Assembly: GCA_030594815.1 (NCBI GenBank)
Contig: JAUVEN010000005.1
Coordinates: 1-60,799 of the forward strand
From: Gammaproteobacteria bacterium
GTDB lineage: Bacteria; Pseudomonadota; Gammaproteobacteria; UBA6429; Thiohalophilaceae
Length of the DNA: 60,799 nucleotides
Direction: 5' to 3'
The notes beneath the pieces were generated by a model. The model was not told the origin of the DNA, searched no databases, and saw only the letters and a program-made list of their open reading frames with translations. Positions within the stretch are counted from its first letter, which is position 1. Each line of letters opens with the position of its first letter. Below, piece after piece: positions 33,514-43,548 of the stretch. The position numbers and the translations under genes are program-made.

Positions 33514-34401
33514 TTATGCATTGGTATGGCGCGTGGCAATTATTTCCAGGTATTCACCACCATTTATTTTTGTTGAACCATCGACAAGCCTTTCACTTGT
33601 TTCTAGAAAAATGTCATGCAACTGCTGGCGAAATGAAGTTTGATCTGCCATGTCACTTTCCAATTTATCAAAAGCACGTTTTACCGGGCCAAAGTCGGTA
33701 CGGAATAATTCAACAATATCGCTGATAGCAAAAGGATATAGCCATTTCGGATAAAATTTACGCGTTAATTGCAGATCACCAAAGTGTTGTGACAAACGTT
33801 GTTGCACTGTTGTTTCGTCACCCCATAAGGAAGGTGGAATAAATCCTGGAGGCGGAGGCATAACGCCGGCGACACATTTAAACATTTGTGCGGGTACACC
33901 GGCTGGCGTCCAGTTTGCCATGTAGAGTTTCCCTCCCGGACGTAAAACACGGGCAATTTCACTGGCAACTTTATCGGGTTGTGGGGCAAACATAGCCCCG
34001 ATCATACTAATCACAACATCGAAGCTGTTGTCTTCATAAGGTAAGTTTTCAGCATCACCGACATCAAATTGCACGTTGAGCCCTTCATAACGTGCACGTT
34101 CGCTAGCATGTTCGATAAGATTTTCTGCTATATCAACACCAACAACCTGATGACCTTGTTGCGCTGCAGGTATCGCTGACTGACCTGCACCACAACCAAT
34201 ATCAAGTACACGTTGACCCGGACTGAGCTGACAACTTTCCAGGATCTCTATGGCACCATCCTGCATATATTTAGCAAAATTTGCGTGGTCTCCATCTTCC
34301 CATGTGGCTTTCATTTTTGCTTTAATTTGAGCAAGGGTAGGTGCCGCAGTAGACGTACTTTTTATGCTGGTTATTTGATTTTGAGCTATTGAATGTGGCA
34401 T
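33514..34401 (-). CDS. SAM-dependent methyltransferase (class I)
   Basis: A 295-residue Methyltransf_11/25-type protein. Motif I is VLDIGCGAGQSAIPAAQQG (about residue 65), the acidic SAM-ribose contact follows in VVGVDIAENLI, and motif II/III are SFDVVISMIGAMFAPQPDK and LRPGGKLYMANWTPAG. The substrate is unknown; relatives act on small molecules, lipids or arsenic. It diverges from the broken winged-helix/TPR regulator at 34581, just as the small secreted protein diverges from the intact copy. Confidence 0.88.
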   Translation of the reverse strand: MPHSIAQNQITSIKSTSTAAPTLAQIKAKMKATWEDGDHANFAKYMQDGAIEILESCQLSPGQRVLDIGCGAGQSAIPAAQQGHQVVGVDIAENLIEHASERARYEGLNVQFDVGDAENLPYEDNSFDVVISMIGAMFAPQPDKVASEIARVLRPGGKLYMANWTPAGVPAQMFKCVAGVMPPPPGFIPPSLWGDETTVQQRLSQHFGDLQLTRKFYPKWLYPFAISDIVELFRTDFGPVKRAFDKLESDMADQTSFRQQLHDIFLETSERLVDGSTKINGGEYLEIIATRHTNA

Positions 34402-34553
34402 GTTTCATCTCCTTGATTTATCCCCAATGGTTTCTATGCTTGAGGGTGTATATGTTTGTTTCGAGAGAAAATGTAGGCAAAATCACATGAAATGTTATGG
34501 CGGGAAATTGATGTTTTTTCGATTATTTTTCTACGGGCTTTAAAATCAATAAG

Positions 34554-34568
34554 TTACACTGAGTGTAA
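34554..34568. promoter_or_regulatory. 15-bp inverted repeat before the regulator pseudogene
   Basis: TTACACT and AGTGTAA flank a single G, a perfect palindrome 12 bases before the regulator-remnant start and between it and the divergent methyltransferase. It could be an operator. It is unlike the tandem repeat at the intact paralogue. Confidence 0.3.
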
Positions 34569-34580
34569 GTTTTTTAATAA

Positions 34581-36307
34581 TTGTTCTGGATGAAGCACAT
34601 GGAAGAGTCTAATTTTAAGCAGCCTTTCCGGGTGGCCGACTGGTATGTCGATCCAGCTGCTTGTCGTATCAAAAGAGCAGAAGAAGAGGTTAAGTTAGAA
34701 CCCAAAGCAATGACCGTTTTAATTTGCCTGGCGCAACATGCCGGTGAAGTAGTGATTCGGGAAAAGCTTGAGCAAATGGCATGGTAGGGTACGGTGGTCG
34801 GCTATGATGCCCTGGCGAGTTCAATTATCAAACTACGTAAAGCGTTTGGGGACGATTCAAAAAATCCGCAATTCATCGAGACGATTCCTAAACGTGGCTA
34901 CCGTTTAATTGCCAAAATTAGTCATCACAAAATACCTACGCAACAGTCTAATCAAATTACTCAGGTTAGTGGTGATCCCCGTTCTTTTAATGCTAATGAA
35001 AAATCCTGGCCAGTAAGGAAGTTGATTTATTTGTTTGCTACCCTTTTGTTTATGGTGATAAATATTTTAGCCATTGTTAATTTAACAAACTTAAATATTG
35101 TTGAACAACAAACGGAACAGGGTAAGCCTTCTATCGCAGTATTACCTTTTAAAAATCTTAGTAATGAGCCTGAACAAGATTATTTTAGTGATGGCATGAC
35201 CGCTGATCTGATTACTGATCTATCGAAAATCTCCAGTATTGCCGTTATTTCAAGAAATTCTGTATTCACCTATAAGAATATAAATGTTGATGCACGGAAA
35301 GTCCGCAAGGAATTAGGTGTAGCTTATATTGTTGAAGGTAGCGTGCGAAAAGTAGGTGATGTGGTACGTATTTCCGCAAGACTGATTGATACCAGCAATG
35401 GACATAATCTTTGGGCGGATCGATTTGACGGTACCTTAAAGAATATTTTTAAATTACAAGATGAAGTTACACAGAAAATTGTTTCTTCATTAGCAATCAA
35501 ACTAACCGAGCATGAGCGGGATAGTCTTGCACGGGAATATACAAATAGTGTTGCAGCGTATGATGAGTTTTTACATGGTTGGCAATTATTCTGGGTTCTG
35601 TCAAAAGAGAGCAATCAATTAGCAAGGGAGCATTTTTTAAAAGCCATCGAACTGGATAAAGATTTTGCTCGAGCTTATGCAAACCTGGCCTGGACGTATG
35701 CTTATGATTATAGCAATGCCTGGCATGAAGACTCAAAATTCTCTATGAAGCAAGCAATTTACTATGCAAAGAAGGGTGTAGAGTTAGACCCCACTTCACC
35801 ACAGGTACATTAGGTTATGAGCCTTGTACATTTATTTAATAAGGACTATCAGGCTGCTCTTAAATCAATACAACAGTCATTATTTTATAATCCGAATTAT
35901 GCAGATGGACTTGGAATGTTATCAGACATTCTCAATTACGCAGGGCAGCCAAAGAAAGCATTGAAGGCGATGAAAAAGCCATGCTTTTAAATCCAAATTA
36001 TCCACATATTTATTTAATCATCCGAGGTGAAGTGTATTTTAACTTACATGCTTATGATGATGCGATTAGAGATTTTGAATCAGCTTTAGCTCGTAACCCT
36101 GAAGCACAGGAAGCCAGGTTGTGGCTGGCTGCAGCGTATGCACATGCTGATGACATAGATTCAGCAAATTGGCAGTTGGAGAGTATTCGCCATGCCGGGA
36201 TAAATTTGACATTAAATTATATTGAAAACGTTGTACCGCTGAATGATCCGGTACAACTTAATCACTTTCTTTCCGGTTTAAATAAAGCGGGTTTAGAGGT
36301 TAGATAG
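34581..36307 (+). pseudogene. Broken winged-helix/TolB-like/TPR regulator, paralogue of the 4420 gene
   Basis: The domain order and many phrases match the gene at 4420: winged helix (VKLEPKAMTVLICLAQHAGE, IPKRGYRLIAK), a membrane helix, IAVLPFKNLSNEPEQDYFSDG, then TPRs. The frame is cut by TAG at 34785-34787 (after QMAW), by TAG at 35811-35813 (where the paralogue has Trp), and by a frameshift between about 35961 and 35978 at an A-run, after which the last TPRs resume at LLNPNYPHIY. Everything between the lesions is still well conserved, so decay is recent, or some lesions are sequence errors. Readthrough of amber codons is possible but would not cure the frameshift. Confidence 0.85.
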
Positions 36308-36377
36308 ATTACAAAGATGGTTAATGAAGAAAAGACGACTACACTTTAAGATAATGAATCTAAAAAGTAGGTGAGTT

Positions 36378-37769
36378 ATGGATAACGTTGTACAAACGCC
36401 ACATCAAAAAGCTTTAACAATAAATCTGGATAAAACTCGTTATGGAACTTTGGCCGAGATTGGTGCAGGTCAGGAAACTGCACGCTGGTTTTTTCGTGTA
36501 GGTGCTGCCGCAGGTACCATTGCCAGTGCAATGTCTGCCTATGATATGACATTTTCCGATGCGATTTATGGATCCGCTAAACGCTATGTTAGTCGGGAAC
36601 GTCTTGAGGCAATGCTTTGCCGTGAGTATGACTTATTGCTTGAACGTTTACTGAAACAGCGTAGCGATAACACGGCATTTTTTGCTTTTGCTAATACCGT
36701 GGCAGCACGTAGCTATTCACGTGATGTTGATGGTCAAGGCTGGTTAGGAATTCGCTTCCAGCATAAGGAACAACAGCTGCATTCACAGATCGACATTCAC
36801 GTTAGTCTATATAGTAGTAGTTATCTTCAGGATCAGGAGACATTAGGCGTGTTGGGCGTTAACCTGATTTATGGTGCATTGTACATGCATGAAAATGCAG
36901 AAAGTTTATTGATTTCCTTACTCGACAATATATCTCCCGGTTCAGTTGAAATAGATATGATTGAATTTTCAGGTCCCGCTTTTGATGGTGTGGATAACCG
37001 GCTTATGGCTTTATACCTGGTGCAACATGGTTTAAGTAATGCCGCCATGATCAATGCAAAAGGCAAGGTGATACAAATTGCGGATAGCTTGTGGCAAAAA
37101 TCTGTCTTGATTGAACGTAGTCGCTTTCAACCACCGACTAAATTAACCGTGGATTTAATGCAAAGTGCTTATCAAACTTTTGCTAATGAAGATAATGTCG
37201 ATGCCGATCATATAGTGACGTTAGGTGAAATGACTTTGCATGATTTGTCGGAAGAAGGCGAGATAGATGTAAAAGATTTTTTATCTCGTGCGGAGTTACT
37301 TTGTGAGCTGGGCTGGGATGTTTTGATCAGTAACTACGGTGAATGTTATCGTTTAGCTCAATACTTGTTTCGTTTTACGGAAAAGCCAATTGCACTGGCG
37401 ATGGGAGTACCGTTGTTAAAACGTATTTTTCGTGAAAGTTATTATAAGGACTTACCCGGTGGGATTCTGGAATCTTTCGGCAGGTTATTTAAAAATGATT
37501 TACGATTTTATGTCTGTCCTATGTATGATAATGACTCAGGTAAGTTACAGGGTGTCAGTGACTTGCAAGTCGCTCCGCATTTACAGCATTTATATAAACA
37601 CTTATTAGATAATGGTTTTGTTAGGCATCTTGATTTAGTAAAAACAGAGCATCTCGAGATATATTCTCACGAAGTGTTATCGATGATTCGTAATGATGAC
37701 AATAAATGGCGTAGCCAGGTGCCAGAAAATGTTGCGAATGTTATTAGTGACAAGTGTTTGTTTAGTTAA
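36378..37769 (+). CDS. Conserved protein of unknown function (often mislabelled as adenylyltransferase)
   Basis: A 463-residue soluble protein. The N-terminus, TRYGTLAEIGAGQETARWFF, RVGAAAGTIASAMSAYDMTF and DAIYGSAKRYVSRERL, is one I recognise from a widespread marine and environmental family that some databases call nicotinate-nucleotide adenylyltransferase or TonB-related without good reason. No nucleotidyltransferase HxGH motif is present. The C-terminal half contains VLISNYGECYRLAQYLFRFT. The ribosome site AGGTGAG precedes the ATG. The function is not known. Confidence 0.75.
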   Translation: MDNVVQTPHQKALTINLDKTRYGTLAEIGAGQETARWFFRVGAAAGTIASAMSAYDMTFSDAIYGSAKRYVSRERLEAMLCREYDLLLERLLKQRSDNTAFFAFANTVAARSYSRDVDGQGWLGIRFQHKEQQLHSQIDIHVSLYSSSYLQDQETLGVLGVNLIYGALYMHENAESLLISLLDNISPGSVEIDMIEFSGPAFDGVDNRLMALYLVQHGLSNAAMINAKGKVIQIADSLWQKSVLIERSRFQPPTKLTVDLMQSAYQTFANEDNVDADHIVTLGEMTLHDLSEEGEIDVKDFLSRAELLCELGWDVLISNYGECYRLAQYLFRFTEKPIALAMGVPLLKRIFRESYYKDLPGGILESFGRLFKNDLRFYVCPMYDNDSGKLQGVSDLQVAPHLQHLYKHLLDNGFVRHLDLVKTEHLEIYSHEVLSMIRNDDNKWRSQVPENVANVISDKCLFS

Positions 37770-37890
37770 GACATAATTATAAAGAAGAAATTATTTCACT
37801 CTTACAACAAAAGAAGTAATAGGAAAATAATTTATAATATAGCTTAAAAAGTTAATAGGGGGATAGCTTCGGATTAGCAAGGAATTAATT

Positions 37891-38583
37891 ATGGAAAATG
37901 ATTTTAATCTTATTCTTTCACGCTTATTTTTAGCGCTGCTTGCGGGTGGCATTATCGGGATAGAACGAGCTATCCATGGACGAGAGGCTGGCTTTCGTAC
38001 TCATACCCTGGTTTGTGTTTCATCCAGCCTGTTGATGTTACTAATGACGTATCAATGGCAACTTATCCCGCAACAATATATTGACACTATTCGTACTGAT
38101 CCTACACGCATGGCGCAAGGCATTATGACGGGTATCGGTTTTCTTGGTGCTGGAGTCATTATTAAAGAAGGCTTGACCGTCAGGGGATTGACCACGGCAG
38201 CATCTATCTGGATGACGGCCGCTATTGGTATTGTTATTGGTCTGGGTTTTTATGCACCTGCATTAGTCGTAACAGTGATAACGGTGGTCACGTTGTCAAT
38301 GTTTCGCTGGATTGAATCATTCATCCCGAGCATGAAATATGCAAATCTTTGTGTTCGTTTTATACGTAGTAATCAAAGTTCAGATGAAGACTCTTTGCGT
38401 GCTCTTATTGCTAGACACAATATCAAGTCGTTCGAAGCAGGTTATCGCTTAGATGATCAAGGCAGGGCGTTTCAATATGACATGACCTTACGAAGTTATG
38501 ATATTAAAAATTTTAGCCGTCTGGCGCAAAGCTTGTTGGATTTAGATGATGTACATGAATTCCGTATTACACCTTCTAGTTAA
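37891..38583 (+). CDS. MgtC/SapB family membrane protein
   Basis: A 230-residue protein with four or five membrane helices in the first 150 residues and the family signature RLFLALLAGGIIGIERAIHG, EAGFRTHTLV, QGIMTGIGFLGAGVIIKEG and VRGLTTAASIWMTAAIG. The C-terminal 75 residues form a soluble ACT-like domain. MgtC proteins help bacteria cope with low magnesium or acid stress and, in pathogens, inhibit the F-ATPase; they are not themselves proven transporters. The gene is monocistronic. Confidence 0.9.
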   Translation: MENDFNLILSRLFLALLAGGIIGIERAIHGREAGFRTHTLVCVSSSLLMLLMTYQWQLIPQQYIDTIRTDPTRMAQGIMTGIGFLGAGVIIKEGLTVRGLTTAASIWMTAAIGIVIGLGFYAPALVVTVITVVTLSMFRWIESFIPSMKYANLCVRFIRSNQSSDEDSLRALIARHNIKSFEAGYRLDDQGRAFQYDMTLRSYDIKNFSRLAQSLLDLDDVHEFRITPSS

Positions 38584-38610
38584 AAATTAAAGTAAATGGG
38601 TTTATTTTGT

Positions 38611-39732
38611 TTAGCTTATTTTAACTTCTTTAGTTAAATAATCGAACACGTCGTTTTGTTTCCCCTTGAAAACAACACGTTCTTGTTTTTTACTCAGCTG
38701 GTAATCATACATCGGGTCATAATAATCAACGAGTAACACTTTAATCCATTCTTTATGGGATTCTATATTGCCTGATGTTTGTTGTTGAATAGCGTTACTT
38801 AATAGCACTTTCAATTCTTTATGACGAAGGCCACCGAGCCGACGTTGAATTTTATCTATAGATTCTTGCAGCTGTTCTGTCCAACGTTGGAAACCTTGCT
38901 CTTCACCATAAAATGATTGGTGCTCTGCCAGGGCTTCGATGATGTATTCCTGGAAGGTGATATTAATGCGTTCATCAATACTGGCTTCCAGAAGAACGAT
39001 AGGAGATTGTTTCATTTTTTTAACCAGACTTTCTGGCAACCTTCGTGAACCAATATTACTGCCTTCATCTTCTAGTACAATTTTTGTATGACCTTGATAC
39101 AGATGTTTAAGTAATTCGATGGATAAGGTGTTTTCAATATCAATTTGTGATGGTTGCGGAGTAACATGTTTTCCAAAAACAGAACCACGATGATGAAAGA
39201 GTCCTTCAAGATCGACTTGCTGTTTTATTTTTTTCAGGAAAATTGTTTTTCCGATTCCTGTTCTTCCACTGAGTATAATTGGTTCTATGCGTTGTATTGA
39301 TGTTTCAAGTTCATCAATTAAAAACCGGCGCATGGCCTTATAGCCACCTTTTACCCTTGGATAAATAATGCCTGTTTTTTCATAAATCCACTGCTGCGAA
39401 ATCTTTGAGCGCATGCCACCACGAAAACAATAGAGTATACCTTCAGGGTGTTGTTCAAAAAAATGTGCCCAGTGATCAACTCGATCTGATTTTATTTCGC
39501 CTTGTACCAATTCATGTCCAAGTTTAATGGCTTCGTCCTGTCCCGCATTTTTGTAACGTATGCCAATATCAGCACGTTCCTGGTCATTCATTAAAGGAAC
39601 GTTTTTGGTGAAAGGAAATGCACCTTGATTGAATTCTACCGGAGCACGAACATCGAGCAAGGGCGTACTATTTAAAAACAATGAACGATAATCATCCAGC
39701 TGCGGCAGTTCTATTGTATTCTCATCAGTCAT
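38611..39732 (-). CDS. mnmH: tRNA 2-selenouridine synthase
   Basis: A 373-residue MnmH/SelU protein. An N-terminal rhodanese domain (about 10-130: PLLDVRAPVEFNQGAFP, then the active-site loop YCFRGGMRSK) is joined to a P-loop domain (about 150-365: IILSGRTGIGKT). The enzyme exchanges sulfur for selenium in 2-thiouridine at position 34 of certain tRNAs, using selenophosphate. It starts five bases after the selD stop, giving the common selD-mnmH pair that makes selenouridine. No tRNA-Sec or selB is in this window. Confidence 0.95.
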   Translation of the reverse strand: MTDENTIELPQLDDYRSLFLNSTPLLDVRAPVEFNQGAFPFTKNVPLMNDQERADIGIRYKNAGQDEAIKLGHELVQGEIKSDRVDHWAHFFEQHPEGILYCFRGGMRSKISQQWIYEKTGIIYPRVKGGYKAMRRFLIDELETSIQRIEPIILSGRTGIGKTIFLKKIKQQVDLEGLFHHRGSVFGKHVTPQPSQIDIENTLSIELLKHLYQGHTKIVLEDEGSNIGSRRLPESLVKKMKQSPIVLLEASIDERINITFQEYIIEALAEHQSFYGEEQGFQRWTEQLQESIDKIQRRLGGLRHKELKVLLSNAIQQQTSGNIESHKEWIKVLLVDYYDPMYDYQLSKKQERVVFKGKQNDVFDYLTKEVKIS

Positions 39733-39737
39733 TATGA

Positions 39738-40778
39738 CTAAAACACTTCTATCAATGTTGATTTAGAATTATCTGCTTCGATTAATTCACCCAAAGGCTG
39801 TAAATCTAAATCAAATGTTTTTACGAATTCTTTAAAGTCATCCGAATGATTTTTTTCAACCGCAACTAATAAGCCGCCAGAGGTTTGTGGGTCACAGAGT
39901 ATTTTTTTCTGTAGATCGGTCATTTCACTTAAGTGATGTCCGTAACTGTCAAAATTACGTTGCGCACCACCGGGGGAGCAACCTAAGGAAATATAGTTTT
40001 CAACTTCAGGCAATTTAGGGACGGCTTGGTAATTAACCTTGGCATGCAAACCACTGCCCTCACAAATTTCAACAAGGTGACCCATCAAGCCAAAGCCAGT
40101 TACATCTGTCATTGCCGTAACATAAGGCAGTTTAGCGAATTCAGCGCCAGGTTTATTTAACTGCAACATAGTTTCAATGGCGATGCGGGAATGTTCGCTT
40201 TTAAGAACCTTATTTTTTCCTGCTGTCGTTAAAATCCCGATACCTAATGGCTTGGTAAGAAATAAATCGCAATTAGCGCTTGCCTGGCTATTACGTTTTA
40301 CGTGAGAATTTTCTACCTGTCCTGTAACGGCAAGACCAAAGATAGGCTCAGGTGCATCGATAGAGTGCCCACCGGCTAATGCTATGCCGGCCAGTTTGCA
40401 GGCATAACGTCCGCCTTCAATAACCTGAGCGGCAATGTCGGAACTGAGCTTTTTAATTGGCCAGCCAAATATGGCAATCGCCATTAAAGGAGAACCGCCC
40501 ATGGCATAGATGTCACTAATGGCATTAGTCGCCGAGATTTGTCCAAACTCAAAAGGGTCATCGACGATTGGCATAAAAAAGTCAGTGGTGCTGATAACGG
40601 AGAATCCATTGCCTAAATCATACACTGCAGCATCGTCTTTAGTTTCATTTCCCACCAGTAAACGTGGGTCGTAAAAGGGGGCTGTGGATGTCTGGAGCAT
40701 CTCTTCGAGTACACCGGGAGCAATTTTGCAGCCACAACCGGCACCATGACTATATTCAGTGAGTTTTACTTGAGACAT
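39738..40778 (-). CDS. selD: Selenophosphate synthetase
   Basis: A 346-residue SelD, which makes selenophosphate from selenide and ATP. The catalytic loop is [13 protein letters not shown], with an ordinary cysteine codon at the site where some organisms have selenocysteine. AIR-synthase-like motifs follow: [53 protein letters not shown] and [13 protein letters not shown]. It is the first gene of the selD-mnmH operon, showing that this organism uses selenium at least for tRNA modification. Confidence 0.96.
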   Translation of the reverse strand: MSQVKLTEYSHGAGCGCKIAPGVLEEMLQTSTAPFYDPRLLVGNETKDDAAVYDLGNGFSVISTTDFFMPIVDDPFEFGQISATNAISDIYAMGGSPLMAIAIFGWPIKKLSSDIAAQVIEGGRYACKLAGIALAGGHSIDAPEPIFGLAVTGQVENSHVKRNSQASANCDLFLTKPLGIGILTTAGKNKVLKSEHSRIAIETMLQLNKPGAEFAKLPYVTAMTDVTGFGLMGHLVEICEGSGLHAKVNYQAVPKLPEVENYISLGCSPGGAQRNFDSYGHHLSEMTDLQKKILCDPQTSGGLLVAVEKNHSDDFKEFVKTFDLDLQPLGELIEADNSKSTLIEVF

Positions 40779-40993
40779 TTATTCGCTATCTTGAGTTAAA
40801 AAAAGCCATTGTACCCTTATTTTTACGATCAAGGGGTTAGAACTCTTATTAATCAAAGGGACAAATCAAGAGAATTCCAGTCAAGATATTTTTTATCAAT
40901 CAGGGCTAAATTACTGCTGATCTTTCTTGTAATTTTCTTTATTTGTGACTACTTTTAATGAAGAAAGAACAATATTTAGAGGAGCTATTTATT

Positions 40994-41215
40994 ATGCATA
41001 GTATTACTATTTATATTGACGAATCCCTTACCACTCGAGAAATTGTTCGACTTAAGCATGAAATATTAGCTATACCTCATGTTACTGATGTTGAGCATCC
41101 TCGTCACGATTCACATGATTTGACCATTGATTATGAGGCTCACTCGAGTTTGCCTGCTTTAGTATTAAAAAAGTTGCGTTCTCAAGGTCTTCATCCAGAT
41201 ATTATATCGGCATAA
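40994..41215 (+). CDS. Small HMA-like (ferredoxin-fold) protein without the CxxC motif
   Basis: The ATG at 40994 has GAGGAG nine bases upstream and gives 73 residues. The pattern ITIYIDESLTTREIVRLKHE, ILAIPHVTDVEHPRHDSHDL, TIDYEAHSSLPALVLKKLRS resembles the beta-alpha-beta-beta-alpha fold of heavy-metal-associated domains, but the metal-binding CxxC is missing and His residues cluster instead (HPRHDSHD). It may bind a different metal or none. It diverges from selD across about 215 bases that hold no other gene. Confidence 0.55.
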   Translation: MHSITIYIDESLTTREIVRLKHEILAIPHVTDVEHPRHDSHDLTIDYEAHSSLPALVLKKLRSQGLHPDIISA

Positions 41216-41494
41216 ATCAAATTTTTTGGATACCTCCTCCATTGTAGCGGGGTGTTCTGTTGTTTTTATAAAATGAAAATATATTTTGTGCAGGTTTATA
41301 TAATGCCTATCATTAATAAACGCTAATAGCATATAAATATATTCCAATTCACCGTTTTAGATCACATAAAGAGAATCTAAGTAACTTAGTTTTTATGGTA
41401 ATATTCTTCGCCCCCCAAAAATAAAGAGTGGAAAAATAAAAGCACTCTGGATGAAAATTAGTCGTGCCTGAGTTCTTGCTTTTGGAGAGAGGAA

Positions 41495-42127
41495 ATGTAC
41501 CAGAAGAAAAACATCGCAACAGCGGTGGACAATACTAAAGTGAATATCGTTTTAAGATTTAAATTAATAGTTTTATTTGTAACGGTACCTGTAATCGTAG
41601 CTGTTCTTTATTTATATAGAGCTTATATTTCAGATCCCCTGGTAAATCATTCTCCTGCTACACTTGGGTTACCCATAATATTAATCTTCTGTATATCCTT
41701 ACTTGTTTTCGTTTTCACTCCCTGGGAAGAATTAAGGACCTTATTCAAAAAGAACAAACATCAAGAACTACAAAAGATTATAGAGACGCAAGTTCTTGAA
41801 CGGCTTGCAGCGCTATCAAATATTGATGAAAGATTAACAACCTTAGAAGAACAAGTATTCAAACTGGATGAAAAGCCTTTTAGAAACAACCCATTAAACA
41901 GCACAAAATTGAGAGAATTAATAATCCAGTTTCTCACAACACAAAATACTGCTCCATGCTTACCCGAAAAAATAAAAGAATGGGGTGCTCAGCAGCAAGG
42001 GTTTGAACAATTAAGTGGCTATGAATTACCTCAATTATGTGAAGTATTGAGAGAATTAGTTGCCCATAACATATTAAAGATAGTAGTTAGTAAGAATGGG
42101 AATACACTTTATAAAATAGCAAATTAA
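41495..42127 (+). CDS. Membrane protein with coiled coil and helical C-terminal domain
   Basis: A 210-residue protein with two membrane helices (about 24-45 IVLFVTVPVIVAVLYLYRAY and 58-75 LPIILIFCISLLVFVF), a coiled-coil stretch (about 85-125 with EERLAALSNIDERLTTLEEQ-type heptads) and a C-terminal region (about 140-210) that looks like a winged helix (LSGYELPQLCEVLRELVAHN, then VSKNGNTLYKIA). No family is recognised. AGAGAGG precedes the ATG. Confidence 0.6.
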   Translation: MYQKKNIATAVDNTKVNIVLRFKLIVLFVTVPVIVAVLYLYRAYISDPLVNHSPATLGLPIILIFCISLLVFVFTPWEELRTLFKKNKHQELQKIIETQVLERLAALSNIDERLTTLEEQVFKLDEKPFRNNPLNSTKLRELIIQFLTTQNTAPCLPEKIKEWGAQQQGFEQLSGYELPQLCEVLRELVAHNILKIVVSKNGNTLYKIAN

Positions 42128-42177
42128 ATACAGCAATAAAGATAAAATATCTTAAAGTGTTTAATAATAATTAAATT

Positions 42178-43386
42178 TTATTGTATTGCAGTCTTAGGTA
42201 AACGCCACCAAAGAAAAACCGCGAAGGCCAAAAGTATAAACTGTCCCAAAGCAAGGTGCTTTGCTTGCTGGCTAAGCAGAGGAACAGCCAGACTGGCAAC
42301 TAATGCATTGACCATCATTTGCACAAATCCCTGTAATGCAGAGGCTGTCCCCCTATTTTTGGGAAAACAATCTAAAGCTAAAACGGTTAAGGCGGGCATG
42401 GCGATACCAATTCCGCTGGTGTATATCATTAGCGGTATTACTAAAGTGATTATCATTGGATTTAACCATAGAGACTGAAGCAAATTTAAAAGTGAACCGA
42501 TCAGCATGAGTACTAAGGCAAGTTTAATCGATCGTTCTATCTGCCATCGATGCGCAAGTTTACTGCTTAACCACGAACCAAAAATTAATCCAGCAACCAA
42601 TGGAATAAACATTAAGCCAAAGTCACCACTTCCCAGATTCATAAAGTCAAATATTATTGTTGGTGCACCAGCGATATATAAGAACATGCCACCAAAAAAA
42701 AATGCGACGATAAAAATTAATGAGAGAAAACGAGGATGTATAATCGAGCTAGCATATACACGAGCAACCTTTACCGGATGAAGAGATTGTCGATGTGAGG
42801 GATCAAGTGTTTCAGGTATATGAAAAAACACGAGTAAAAAGATTGCACTGGTAAAAAGCGCGAGGAAATAAAATATACTGTGCCAACCGAACAGGTCGTG
42901 TAACCAGCCACCAATAACAGGTGCAATTGCGGGAGCGATAGCAAATAACATCATGATTCGTGACATCGCATGATGTGCATCTTGCGGACTGTATACATCA
43001 CGGATTATTGCCCTGCCTGCAACCAGACCCCCAGCCGCAGCGATGCCCTGCAGGATCCGGTAAATTAGAAAAGTACTGTAATCATTAGCCTGAGCACAGC
43101 CAATAGAAACAGCAATATAAAAAAGAAGCGAAACAAGAATAACCAATCGTCTTCCTAACCGATCTGCAAGCGGGCCAAACGCCAGTGTAGCGATGGCAAA
43201 TGCAGCCAGGTAAAAGCCCAGACTTTGCGATAACAACGCACGAGTAATGCCAAACTCTTCTTCTATAGCGGGAAAAGAGGGTAAATAACTGTCAATGGTA
43301 AAAGGTCCAATCATTGTCAGAAGAGCAATGATGGTAATTAAGCCGCGTGGGGGTGTTTGGCTAGGTGGTGTTTGACTGTAAGTCAC
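42178..43386 (-). CDS. Bcr/CflA-family multidrug efflux MFS transporter
   Basis: A 402-residue major-facilitator protein with 12 membrane helices. Motif A is present as FGPLADRLGRRLVIL between helices 2 and 3, and the Bcr/CflA phrase SLGFYLAAFAIATL precedes it. The middle loop is short, as is usual for drug:H+ antiporters of 12 helices. Relatives export bicyclomycin, chloramphenicol and sulfonamides; the substrate here is unknown. The frame starts with GTG and has only a weak ribosome site. The start phrase GLITIIALLTMIGPFTIDSY is typical of the family. Confidence 0.9.
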   Translation of the reverse strand: MTYSQTPPSQTPPRGLITIIALLTMIGPFTIDSYLPSFPAIEEEFGITRALLSQSLGFYLAAFAIATLAFGPLADRLGRRLVILVSLLFYIAVSIGCAQANDYSTFLIYRILQGIAAAGGLVAGRAIIRDVYSPQDAHHAMSRIMMLFAIAPAIAPVIGGWLHDLFGWHSIFYFLALFTSAIFLLVFFHIPETLDPSHRQSLHPVKVARVYASSIIHPRFLSLIFIVAFFFGGMFLYIAGAPTIIFDFMNLGSGDFGLMFIPLVAGLIFGSWLSSKLAHRWQIERSIKLALVLMLIGSLLNLLQSLWLNPMIITLVIPLMIYTSGIGIAMPALTVLALDCFPKNRGTASALQGFVQMMVNALVASLAVPLLSQQAKHLALGQFILLAFAVFLWWRLPKTAIQ

Positions 43387-43548
43387 GTTGAGTTCGCTTT
43401 TATGAGAAGGGTTTAATTATAACGTTTTTATGCAAAGTGCATAGTTAAAGGCATTATTGGAGGCTAAATCTATTCATAAATAATAACAGGATATTTGATT
43501 TCGTTATTATAAATACTCCTGTTATTATTGTGGAGTAAATAACGGAGA

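Noticed and set aside
34785-35813. Possible recoding of TAG as an amino acid in the regulator remnant
   Set aside because: A frameshift further downstream also breaks the gene, and no suppressor tRNA is seen, so pseudogene is the simpler reading.
40738-40760. Possible selenocysteine in SelD
   Set aside because: The catalytic position is encoded by an ordinary cysteine codon and no UGA is present in the frame.
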